In this document: in pieces, positions 1 to 10,354 of the stretch
Layout: the number at the start of each line of letters is the position of its first letter
Numbering within the stretch: position 1 is the stretch's first letter
DNA from: Atherix ibis
Lineage: Eukaryota > Arthropoda > Insecta > Diptera > Athericidae
Direction of reading: 5' to 3'
Assembly: GCA_958298945.1 (NCBI GenBank)
Contig: OY282606.1
Coordinates: 42,421,920 to 42,485,919, forward strand
Length of the DNA stretch: 64,000 nucleotides
Translations under genes and position numbers: made by a program
The notes under the pieces: generated by a model
What the model saw: only the letters and a program-made list of their open reading frames with translations
Databases searched by the model: none
Told to the model about the DNA's origin: nothing

Positions 1-46
1 TTGGGCATACACAAAAAATTCTAATAATTCTTTGTAAAATTCTTAG

Positions 47-772
47 GCAAGATGTTCTTGTTATGAAAATAAATGCTATTTCCAAAGTAATAGCCACTGA
101 GAATTGGATTATCAAAACTGGACCATACAATGTATATTTCAGTCATCAGAGCGACACATCATTGAATGTAATTAAGGTATAGATAAATAAATTTTTCAAA
201 ATATTTAAAGCCATTCATCAATATATAAGTAACTATTTTGATTTCAGAGTGAGACATTTACAATTTCGGAAAACTCATCCGATACACTGCAAATGATCAA
301 TATATCAGTGAAATCGGCTAGAGCTGGAGTCGATGAATTTTCGATTCGTATTAATGCCTTGGATTTTCGAAATCTGCAAGATCGTATAAGTCGACCAATA
401 TTTATTCCCCCTAATATACATTTTCATCGAAGTATAATTGAAAGATTCATTGAAGTGTTCAAGGAGCAGGTGGCACTCAATCCTATTGTTCCCACTATGC
501 AAATAACCGACAGCTGTTTTGCGTGTATGCTAGCCGTTCCCAATATAAAAATCCAAAAACAATGCTTGGATACCATTGACCCAACTGATCAACCATGTAA
601 AAACTGTTATTGCAGACCAATGTGGTGTGTTGAATGCCTAGCAAAATGGTTTGCGTCGAGGCAGAAAGAGTTCGAAAAAGAAGTATGGCTAGAAAAAAAG
701 TGCACATGTCCATTATGTAGAGCACAGTTCTGTATCCGTGATGTATGCTACATTGAACCAGCTGAAAATTAG
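47..772 (+). CDS. TMEM129: TMEM129-like ER ubiquitin ligase, 3' part (two exons)
   Basis: C-terminal part of a TMEM129 homologue. In other animals this is an ER membrane RING-C2 E3 ubiquitin ligase that acts in ER-associated degradation. Coding exons read as 47-176 (acceptor ttcttag just before; donor GTATAG at 177) and 248-772 (acceptor atttcag), joined in phase 0; position 47 is the last base of a split codon, so earlier exons lie outside the window. The last ~90 residues carry the cysteine-rich RING: a CFAC pair, then CKNCYCRPMWCVEC followed by LAKWFASRQ, and finally CTCPLCRAQFC. This CYCRPMWC...KWFASRQ block is the hallmark of the family. The reading frame is clean to the TAG/TAA stop region, and AATAAA at 931-936 is a plausible polyadenylation signal. 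The N-terminal transmembrane segments are not visible here. Assignment is confident; only the exact 5' exon junction is uncertain. Confidence 0.93.
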
Positions 773-1831
773 ATCATCATAGCCCATAATGCTTAGTAGA
801 AATATACAAACATAAGGATTGCAATTTTTTTAAATGATCATAAATGCGATAATTTGACTCTAACATTGTATGTTAAGAATATATATATCGATTATATACT
901 CATATATGTATACTATATAAGTATTTCTGCAATAAAATGCAACTTTGCAGTCTTCTTTTAATGCGTCTTCATTTTTATATACTCGTATTTCAAATTCATA
1001 TAGACTATACAAACGATTTGTCTATTTATTGGAAAAAAATAAAACTCAATTATATTTTGTACAAAAACCATCAATTTGAAAATATATGCCTTATTTAATC
1101 TATGAAAAAAAAAAACTTTCTTATCAAATTATAAGTTAAATACATAAAGTGGTTGCAAAATGTATAATACTCATTGAAAAATTTTACTGCTACAAATTGA
1201 TAACTACATACAGAGTAAATAAATTTAGATTATTTTAGGTAACAAGCTAATGCACTTTACTCATTTCCGTACAAATTAATAGCATTGACCCTATTTAAGA
1301 GGAATTACTAATTTTTAATTCGTACACCTAAAAAATGTTATAACCATTTTTTTTATAATCAAAAATTAGGACAACTAAACCATTTTTAATAATATCAAAT
1401 TTTCATGTTTTGCAACATTTTCTTGTAATGAGAACAATGTGATTGTGTAAAGGAGTTTTCTAAAATAATCAAAAAATTCTTTTGAATTGCACACTCGTTA
1501 TACACGAAAAATCATCGGCAATTGTACTTGAAAATACAGACTAACAGAGAAGAATAGTTCAATTTATATTTTACAATATTTTATAATACAATTAACCGCA
1601 CATAATATTAACATATTATTACATAAAAAAAATTAAATTCATTAGTCGCTATATGAAATTATTTAACAATTTTACTTAACTTAAGTACCTAAAACTAAAA
1701 GGGACAATTTATTTATTATAATTTTTTTTTAAAAATATTTTTGTTTAACAAAAACTTTTACAATATCACAGCAAAGTGCAGGATTTCCAAACAAACATTT
1801 ACATGTTCCCAATGAATTTTTCGTTCGTATC
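773..1831. other. AT-rich intergenic / 3' UTR DNA
   Basis: About 1.06 kb downstream of the TMEM129 stop. It contains the likely TMEM129 3' UTR (AATAAA at 931) and probably the 3' UTR of the minus-strand small gene that follows. Otherwise only homopolymer-rich AT sequence is visible. Confidence 0.6.
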
Positions 1832-3248
1832 TTACTGATGATTTGCCATTTTGTTATTTTGCTGAACCTGAAAAAATATTCAAATATCATTTTAAAATAT
1901 TTTAATTTATTAATCAATTTATGTTTAAATATTAATAAATTCTATAACAAAAATTTGTTTCTTTTTTATTATATTTACATTATTATGATATTATTATCTC
2001 TTTAAGTGAAAATAATTTAAGCTAATTCATGAAATTGATGATATATGTACTAAGCAATTAGTATTGTAAAATAAAAATTATATATTTTTTTAAATAAATT
2101 AAATTATATTTTATTTTTTAGAGTTTAAAGCAAGGACAGTCGTGCAAATAGAAAATATCTACTTCAATATTTCAATAGTAAGCACAAAATAGGTTTGCCA
2201 CATGCCTTATCCTCCAATTTGAAATTAAGTCAAATTGCCAAGACAACCACCCTTTTTTCTGACCCAAGATCATCCTTATAATAAGAAAAAAATAACGACT
2301 TCAAAATTTCAAAAATAAATAAACCCAGCTGGGGAATGTAAATATTTTATTCAACCTAAAACAAGATCTGGTCATGCCCTCATTTGTTTAGGTCAAACTA
2401 GCGAAGCGATGCTTCTTTCTACCATAAGATCAACCCTCCAAATAGAAAATACCCACTTAAAAATTTCCAAAATTAATAAACCCAACTATAGTTTGTAAAA
2501 ATTAGATATTAAATTACACGGACAAAATTTTCTTGAAATAGATATTAAGAGAGAACAAAATTTTCGTAATTGAAAATATCTTACATTAGAAATTACGACT
2601 ATCCAAAAGAGTGGCTCGCCTTTAGTTTAAAAAAATAAAATGATGTATGAGTATTACTCTGTTTTATAATTTGTTATTAAAAAATTGTTTTAGATCTTCC
2701 ACATAAAATTTGTTTGGACACTGTGAATAATTTTTATTTAATTTAATCCAGCGTAAAATTCTTCGAAAGAAAACAAATGAAAACGTTTTTTTTTTAAAAA
2801 TATGATTATAAATAAAAGTTGAAGAAGTAACATATTTAAACAACAAGGAAAACTAGTAAAATATATTGCAACATTATATGGTATTATATACAATTTCAGA
2901 TAGAACGCATTTTATTTAAAAAATATATCGTATTTTATATATAGTATTAAAGTAGATCTAAACAAAATCATTACAGTCGTCAATTTTCTAATTTAACTAC
3001 ATTTCACTTTTTTTTATAAATTAAAACTTCTGCAATTATCCCACTTCCTAAAAACGTACCTGATCATCAGTGTGGTTAAACAAACAAATATCAATAGTTT
3101 CCCGTTTTTTATTTTTAGTTTTGAATCGTCCAGAACGTGATACTGAAAAACGTCGTTTATCTGCGTTGACTGCATCGTTTGTGATTTGGGTTGTTGCTTC
3201 GTCTTTTCTTAGAAAACTTTCGAAAAAATTCATCTTCTCTTGCGACAT
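1832..3248 (-). CDS. small protein with PRR15-like SRSGRFK motif (two exons)
   Basis: Proposed two-exon gene encoding 74 residues. Exon 1 (3248 down to 3060, 63 codons) begins MSQEKMNFFESF and ends at a consensus CAG|GTACGT donor. Exon 2 (1867 down to 1832) follows a polypyrimidine-AG acceptor (tttttcag) and, in phase 0, adds eleven residues before TAA. Residues 31-49 form a strongly basic block with the core RRFSVSRSGRFK followed by KNKKRETI. It resembles the conserved RRNLKISRSGRFKEK segment I recall from vertebrate PRR15/PRR15L, small proteins of unclear function. The exon 1 frame is clean and the donor strong. The distance to the acceptor (1.2 kb) and the short last exon are the weak points: another acceptor could be used. 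No transmembrane segment or signal peptide is visible. The function is unknown to me; the PRR15 link is by motif resemblance only. Confidence 0.5.
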
Positions 3249-4946
3249 TCTACGTTTAGTAAAAATTTTAATAAATACAAAAATAAGTATTTCGACAGTG
3301 GAAATTTTATTTGTTAATCTCTCTCAATTTTTTTTTGTAACTAAATTGTTATTGTAAAATAAAAATTATCAATTTATTTCTAATAAATTATTATAAATAA
3401 TACAAATTAATAATTGTTTATATAAACTTGAATAGTATGCGGTCGAGAATAAACCTTTTTAATCGACTAACAATTGCAATTAATTGGCATAATTATTTCG
3501 TATATGATAGCAAACTGTTCACATACAATTGCAATATTTATAATTATATTGCAAAAAGTAAAAGGCAAAACATGAAAAAAAATCTACAAAATGAAAATGA
3601 AAAGAAAACTTTAAAACAAATTGCAAAAGAAAGAGTCAAATTTATACAAAAATATTATAAATTTTGATATCAGACAAGCTAATTTTATAGGTGCCTAGTA
3701 AATTATAATCATACACACAGGCAGCCATACTCAAAACCAATGGATAGGTGGTCTTTTATTATTTAAACTCCCTTGAAGAAAAAAAAACTTTTGTTTATCA
3801 ATAAAGATACAATCGTTTTCTTCTACATACGTTTTCCGTTTTCATTATCGTTATCAGGAACAAATGATTTTGATAATCAACTTGATTGAAATTTCATTTT
3901 ATAAATAATTTTTGCAATTGCATTATATTTTAATCTAAACAAGATATTTATATATATATATTATAATTGCAGATATGGTCACATTTAATACATTTGGAGA
4001 TAATTGAACTTCATCGCCTCTCTCTTGTTGATTAATTATTAAGTAATAATAATCGTTAGTTCTTTTCTAATCCCGTCATTAGAATTTCTTTCAATTAGGA
4101 TATTTTTGAATAATTTATCTGAAATACTAACATTAACGTAAATAACATTACTAACCCAAAAATTGTTTTCAAAACTACAGTATACTAAGCACAATCTGGG
4201 GGTTTTATATTTTATCTTCAAATTTTATTCGTACTAAGGTATATAATATCTATTCCAATCCATAAAGATTATAATTTCAGTTTCTACCTCCGACGAATTC
4301 GGGTTTTATCTACAAAGGTGCAGTATCACTAATTACTTCAATTCAATTTAATATATTCAGTATTTAATGGCAGATACTGTAAATTATCATGGGACAGAAA
4401 TACTAAAAGGAATTCAATCGTTACAACATCCTCAGTCATTGAATAATTGACAAAAATAAACTAACAATTTTATATTGATTGAAACAAATTTATTCATTTT
4501 TTAGTAACAATTAGCATAATATGTATTGTTAAATAATTCTCCATTGCATTATTATGAAAACTTTTCCTCAAAATTTAATACTAAATTTTAACAGAAAGAT
4601 ATATATATGTATATACATACATTATTAGCATTTTCCCAACAATAAAAGTTTAACTTTCAATTTTTTTTATAAATAAATTTCAAATTTTATGAATTGTTAA
4701 AAATACACAATGTTTATGTATATATATACAAAAAAAATAATGAACAAAAAAAAATTCAGTAAAAAAATACAATGTTTTAAAGGTTTCACCAACTCATACA
4801 TGCTGTTAAGTGAATTCATAATTTATATAAGAAAAATATAATATGCGCTGATTTTTTTAAAAATATTTTCTATTTCTTTTGTATATATATTATGATTTAA
4901 CTAAGGCCAAAGTTGGCGTATCGACAAAAGGAAGTAAACAATTTGG
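3249..4946. other. intergenic DNA between the PRR15-like gene and March5
   Basis: About 1.7 kb of AT-rich DNA. It should hold the promoter of the minus-strand small gene (just above 3248) and the March5 3' UTR (just below 4947). The open frames here are low-complexity (Lys/Asn/Ile-rich) and lack splice or homology support. No RNA gene or repeat was recognised. Confidence 0.55.
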
Positions 4947-6178
4947 TTAGACTATCTGATCTCTCGTAGAATTAACGTGACGTACACCGTCTCTACTAAC
5001 TCCTCTAACATAATCACGGACATTTTTGTCGGTGTAGTCGACTATTCTTCTTTCCCTTTTGCGAATATATTGTTGTTGTTTTAAATAAATTTTTAATATT
5101 CCTTTAACAGTAATAAAAGTTAATCCTCCCAAAAGAGTCCGATGTAAATTATTCGAAACTGAACTGAAGCACACATTGCCAATAAAAGTTGAAATAGTAG
5201 GCAATATCAAAGCACCGCAGAAAATTCGTGTCACTGATAAAGGATTCGAAATTGTTGGAGTCATTTGCATTTGGTTACTAGCATTCTCATCGTCATCATC
5301 TCTGAAAAAAATAAAAAATTAAATCGTTTCTTTCCTCATTATACGAATTTGCTTACGGATATGGAATAATCAAGCTCATAAATGGAAATTTTCTTGCAAA
5401 ATTTCTTCTATTACGAATAATGCGTATAATTGCTTCTTCCCAACGAATCATACGACCCAAAATCAATCCTACCGGAATTGCAGGTAATGCTATTAGCAAT
5501 ATCAATGGATCTCCATTCTCCATTAAGTCTATGCCGTTTTTGTGACCAACAATCTAAACGATATATATACTAATTTAACAATTTTGCAACAATATTTTAA
5601 ATGTTTTAATTTACTTGAATTACGGTTACAGCACCATAAGTGACAGCTGTCCAATACAAGGCGCCTACAATTACTGCGGCTGAAAGGAACGGACTAATTT
5701 TCTTAATCATGTTATCAATATTTTCTAAGATATTTGCAAATTTTCCCATTTGCGGAAATACTATAATATATTCAGTTTGACATTGTTGGCAACTAACGCT
5801 GCGCAATGCGTTGCCCTTCTGCTTTTCGTCCACCCATCGGTAGAGACAACTCTGGTGGACCCATTTTGTGGAACCTCGACACTTACACGGCTGTACCCAT
5901 GTAGCAAGTGCATTATCTTCGTCATTTGCGAAGCATATCCAACAACTGCGTTCTTCAGGATCAACTCCATCTTCTTCCGTAAGTTCTTTTCCTTCTTCGT
6001 TGCCCTCCGTACTATGTACTTGAACTAACAAGTTTACGATCCCACGTTGTACACATCTTTTTGCTATTTCCTCATCAATGTTAACTTCTCCACTAGATTC
6101 GCCTAAATTTGGCAGGCCATTTATACTGACACTGCTACTAGTGCCTACCTCAGTCGCCTTGACATCTTCCTCAGACAT
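4947..6178 (-). CDS. March5: March5 (MARCHF5) mitochondrial/ER RING-CH ubiquitin ligase
   Basis: Homologue of MARCH5, a four-pass outer mitochondrial membrane E3 ligase that controls mitochondrial dynamics and protein quality. Three coding exons: 6178-5615 (188 codons, donor CAA|GTAAAT), 5553-5357 (acceptor tttag) and 5301-4947 (acceptor tttttcag), about 371 residues. The C4HC3 RING-CH finger uses C79, C82, C98, C100, H108, C111, C130 and C133; the core GSTKWVHQSCLYRWVDEKQ matches the family. Four hydrophobic segments follow: one ending exon 1 (YWTAVTYGAVTVIQ), one in exon 2 (LLIALPAIPVGLILGRMIRW), and two in exon 3 (CGALILPTISTFIG; LLGGLTFITVKGILK). The 78 residues before the first RING cysteine are much longer than the short leader of the 278-residue human protein and are acidic and Ser-rich. 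It is head to head with Pop4, with 879 bp between the start codons. Confidence 0.96.
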
Positions 6179-7057
6179 AATAAATCTGATTTTCTTTTTT
6201 AAACAATTATTATCTACTAAAATGATAATTTACTTTTGAATTTAGTACTTCTATTTAAATTTGCACCGATATTTAATTAAATCACGATTATAAATGTTTT
6301 GGAAAATAAATTATTGGAGAGGGAAGATAAAAACGAAATATAACTATGACTGACTCATAACAAATTTTACCATACTTAATTTGTTTGTACTTTGTTGTCT
6401 ATTATTTATCAAGGTTAACTAATCATTTTTATTTGCTTAATGATGTGGCGAGTACTTATTTCTTAATAAAAAATATTCCTTCGTTAAATTATTAAATTTT
6501 CGAAGTTTTATTATTTAAGGAAGGCTCGACAATTACGCTGCAAAAAACTCGAACAATTTACGCACACAAATTCTATCGGACAGAACTGTCAGTTGTAATA
6601 CAGTAGGCCTTAAGGTGAGACCACAATTCCAACGAAACGACTACAATTGCAACCAGTAAAAACACGCCATATAATCAGTTTATTATATATATTTTAACCT
6701 CCATATACATATTATTTATCTCAATTTCAACGATGCTGCGTACATTATAAAACACTGAAATGGGTGGCAGGACGGTAAGATTCTGAAAGTTTTAAAATTT
6801 CGACAGCGACCAATGTCAATAGCGATTACACAAAAACGGCCAGATTCGAAAGTATTTATATCATATATTAAAAATTCGTGCTCACACTTTTTTACATTTT
6901 TGCGCTCACATCTTGTCTAAAATATTTTATTGAGAAGTGAATTTGACAGGTGGCTAACATATATCTTTGATATTCATATTAGGTGTATTATCTTATGGAT
7001 GTTTATTAATTCCTTAATTGTTTATTCACATTTTTATATAAATGAAACAGTTTAGAT
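6179..7057. promoter_or_regulatory. shared divergent promoter region of March5 and Pop4
   Basis: 879 bp separating two divergently oriented start codons, so both promoters and 5' UTRs must lie here. A less AT-rich stretch around 6530-6660 and 6760-6860 stands out against the AT-rich surround. No TATA box or specific factor site is claimed. Confidence 0.5.
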
Positions 7058-7766
7058 ATGGAACAGAAAACGGGTAAATGATCTTTCCATATATATTTTT
7101 TGATCAATTTTAAATTTGTATTAATATTAATAAATTATAGAAAGTGAAGTAGAGAAAATACGGGAGTTTATAACAGAAGTTGTCTTACCAGACAAAAGAT
7201 CTAAAATAAACATTATTCCTTCCCATGTAACAACGCTGCGTGGCATAAAATCAACTAAACAATTAAGTCGTAAAGTAGTCACAAAGAAAAAGAATTCTTT
7301 AACACGTAAACAATGCTCCGAAATCGGACTATACAGCTTACCTACCAAAGGACTTACATACAATGAAGTGAAATCATTACATGATCTCTGGAAAGGATAC
7401 ATGAGAGAGCATTTATCAATAGTTACGAATACCACTAATGGAATGATACCATGTATATCGGATTCGAACTATGATGCATTTAGTAAACTGCTAATAAAAT
7501 CGGATCTGCATGGCGCTAAGCTTACAGTTTGCCGGTCTAAATGTCCTAGTTTCGTTGGCCAAACTGGAATTGTAGTTTTAGAAACGAAGAATACGTTAAA
7601 AATTGTTGGCACGGATAATAAACTAAGAACAATACCAAAAGCGGATTGTATATTTGAAACACATTTGGACAATTTATTGTTTACTATTTTTGGAAAGAGT
7701 CTAACAATTCGGCCAGCAGAGAGATCCGTGAAGAAAATCAAGTCAAATGTAAATATGGATTTATAA
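7058..7766 (+). CDS. Pop4: Pop4 / Rpp29 subunit of RNase P and RNase MRP
   Basis: Homologue of POP4 (Rpp29), the protein subunit of RNase P and RNase MRP that helps bind the catalytic RNA for 5' tRNA and rRNA processing in the nucleus/nucleolus. Two coding exons: a 16-nt first exon (7058-7073, ATG GAA CAG AAA ACG G, donor GTAAAT) and 7141-7766 (acceptor ttatag), about 213 residues against 220 in human. An earlier ATG at 7042 opens a frame that stops after eleven codons, so 7058 is preferred. The C-terminal half has the Sm-like fold of the family: LHGAKLTVCRSKCPSFVGQ, then GIVVLETKNTLKIV, and CIFETHLDNLLFTIFGKSL. The N-terminal part is basic (KKKNSLTRKQ). It is convergent with Get4, only 201 bp separating the stops, with AATAAA motifs near 7783 and 7827. 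Confidence 0.95.
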
Positions 7767-7967
7767 GACGAAGCAGCATAACAATAAATATATGACTAAG
7801 GACTTCTTTATATACTTTTATAAGCGAATAAAAAACTAATTAGAAATTTAAATAATTTATTTTCTTTGCTTTACTATATTTTTCACCCTTTTTGTAAGTT
7901 TTCTGAATTCTACTCGACTGCATATCATTTGCACCTAGTTTTTGAATTAATTTCCTTTGCGTTCTTT

Positions 7968-9034
7968 CTAATCCAATTCGGTTGCGTTTACAGCAGCATT
8001 TAGAGTGCTATTCGTTGTTTGTCGTTGATCAGAGTCGCCCTCGCCATTATCATCTTCTATGCTCTGTAGAAAGCGATTGAACAAATCGCCAAATAAACCA
8101 CCCATACCTGGTTGTTGAGGAGGTAGCGCACCAAAGAATATGACCCCAATTTTTTGTAGATACTTCTCATACGATGGATCACGATCCAATGACGCCTTAT
8201 ACAAGCTACATAGAGATTTAAACACTACCAATCGTCCAGTTTCGACTGTTTTTAGCAGGAAATATATAAAATTCAGCAGTGGCATAAGAAACGGAGGTTC
8301 AGAGCACGCGATTTTCGGATGGTATTTGGTATATGTTTCAAATGTTTGGAGAGCAGTTTTTGCCTCCTTCAAGCAGAGCTGTTGCAATATTGCTTGTGCA
8401 ATAAACAAGTCTGTTTCCACTGCGTAGCCCTTTTTATCACTTAACTGCACCAACATTTGTCCACAGCTTGCACCATCTTTCGATAGAAGATAATGATGTC
8501 GTGCTTGCTCCAAATTTCCCTCAGTCCACATTATGCGCGCAATCAGTTTATGCAACGTTGGATGTCCAAAATTATTCGGTGACACATCAATACTCCATTT
8601 AATAGCTCGACTCTGTTTTATTTCCAAACAAATACGATTGATAATATTAATAAAAATTGTGAAAAATTTCAAAATAGTAAATTTTAATTTTATCGTACAA
8701 ATATTGTTTCTCTTTCGGCGACATTTGGACCATATCTAACTAAAAGCACAGCCAATTTCTGCATCCAGGCTTCATAGTCCTCCACCTTGGATTTCTCTAA
8801 AGCCTCTATCAATAACAGTGTAAGATCTGCAGCACTAGAAAACTGTCCACAATCCATTAATTTCAGTGATCCATTATATAGCAAATCGAAGACAAGATCG
8901 TATTTCTTCTGTGAAATGTACCGAAAGTAGAGAGTCCTATACATTTGATGGGCTTCATAATAATTTCCCGTCGCAACCGCGCTCTCTAACTTTCCTAAAA
9001 TCCTATCCATTCGCGTTACCCTTTCACTAGACAT
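7968..9034 (-). CDS. Get4: Get4, tail-anchored protein insertion factor (two exons)
   Basis: Homologue of GET4/TRC35, a cytosolic alpha-helical repeat protein that with the BAG6/UBL4A (Get5) module hands tail-anchored membrane proteins to the Get3 ATPase. Exon 1 is 9034-8699 (112 codons, beginning MSSERVTRMDRILGKLESAV), ending at a TTT|GTACGA donor. Exon 2 is 8612-7968 (acceptor aaacag). Joined in phase 0 they give 326 residues, almost exactly the 327 of the human protein, and the junction restores the family segment ERETIFSRAIKWS...FGHPTLHKL (human ERVTFVTRALKWS...LGHPRLHQL). Other family-like stretches are GNYYEAHQMYRTLYFRY and GNLEQARHHYLLSKDG. The C-terminal tail is acidic and Asn/Thr-rich. 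The retained intron reads through without a stop, so an unspliced reading could mislead automatic annotation. The 20-kb satellite begins about 310 bp upstream. Confidence 0.96.
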
Positions 9035-9346
9035 TTCTAATAAATAATCAATAAATGTTTGCTAGACGAAAATTTAATAAAAGATTTTTATTGCTAACAT
9101 GTTAAACGGTTGACAAGGCGACATAAAATTTTTCACAAATGTCATAAAAGTTACGGCGATCAAGGCGAAATATAACTCATTTGTGACAATCTTCATCCGC
9201 AATGCACAAATGCGATGGGATATATATTAGTATTATAGTTAGAACGAGAAAACAATATAAATATAGAAATTTCCGTCAAATATAAACTATAAGTCGACGT
9301 TTACACTGAAAACAATATTTTAACAATTTTTCACGTACTTTACGGC
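9035..9346. promoter_or_regulatory. Get4 upstream region squeezed against the satellite
   Basis: Only about 310 bp lie between the Get4 start codon and the first satellite unit, so the promoter and 5' UTR must sit here or extend into the repeat. No clear promoter motif was identified. Confidence 0.4.
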
Positions 9347-9938
9347 GAATGTATTTAACTTATCTAATCAACGTTTAACTAATTATAAGCTACAAAGTTT
9401 TACTGTTTTTTTGTAAGATTATATTTACAACTTTGAATTTCAACAAATATTTGAATGTCATTAAGTATTTCTTATGCGGAGTATAAAGTTTTTATAAAAT
9501 GTGGGTTTTTCGTTCTTAATAGATATATACAATATAAGAAATATTCAAAATTTAATTGCGAAGTAATATTAAATAATTGTATTATTGCAAAATCTGTTAA
9601 TTGCAGAAAATCTATTAAATAGATTAATTTCAAATGAGAGTAGCTTATTTAAATAATTAAAAAAAAACAATTACAATATTTACATTATATTCACACAACA
9701 AAATATACTCACTATTGATATAAGCGAAAAACCAAATTAATTTGTACTAATTCTGAAGAAACTTTTTCTCATCATATTTCATTCAAAAAATCATTTACTC
9801 CACAAATATGTTTATCAATATTTCGAAATTACTTGTCTTTACACAAGCTTTACTGTGTACAAACCAAAGAAAACATTTACTAAAAACAACCAACAAATTA
9901 TCTGAAAAATAAAATCCATTTTTTTATGTGAGAGGGAA

Positions 9939-10354
9939 TACACAGTGTGCCCAAAAAATAACCGAACTTATTTTTAAATCATACAACATGCAGCGCCATC
10001 TATTGAAAATTACAGCATTAAAAGGATACATTCATCCTCTTTCAAACGTACCTAAATTCATGTAAATCGGATGACAGATGTGAAAGTTACAGCCATTTCA
10101 ATAAAAGCAAAAGTGTGTGCTAATGTTACAAAACAAAAATGGCTGGGATATCTTCATAAAATGCTCCTTTCATCTTGGTTTTCAGTTTTGGAAATAGAAA
10201 ATAGTCACATGGTGATTGAACAGGCGAATACGGAGGGTGGTTGATGGGAGAAAGAGGATGAATGTATCTTTTTAATGCTGTAATTTTCAATAGATGGCGC
10301 TGCATGTTGTATGATTTAAATATAAAGTTCGGTTATTTTTGGACACACCGTGTA
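9939..10354 (-). mobile_element. mariner-derived inverted-repeat element inside satellite unit 1 (repeated in all 20 units)
   Basis: About 416 bp bounded by TA on both sides. The ends read TACACAGTGTGCCCAAAAAA and, from the other strand, TACACGGTGTGTCCAAAAA, typical mariner-type termini. The arms 9939-10043 and 10250-10354 are inverted copies about 105 bp long with few mismatches. Between them the minus strand encodes a transposase C-terminal relic: NHPPYSP, then QSPCDYFLFPKLK followed by TKMKGAFYEDIP, which contains the third catalytic Asp of DD34D mariners. The frame then stops. Some other units read PYSPDQSP, closer to the consensus. The rest of the transposase is gone, so it is non-autonomous. 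The same element recurs at about the same offset in every unit, with TA borders, showing the insertion predates amplification. Confidence 0.88.

Noticed and set aside
1729..1917. Longer minus-strand frame with GTCKCLFGNPALCC
   Set aside because: It overlaps the proposed exon 2 in a different phase. The strong phase-0 donor of exon 1 leads to the short ending, so this frame is probably 3' UTR; a different acceptor would be needed to use it.
3428..3667. 79-codon plus-strand frame
   Set aside because: Lys/Asn/Ile-rich, no homology, no splice context; typical of AT-rich noise.
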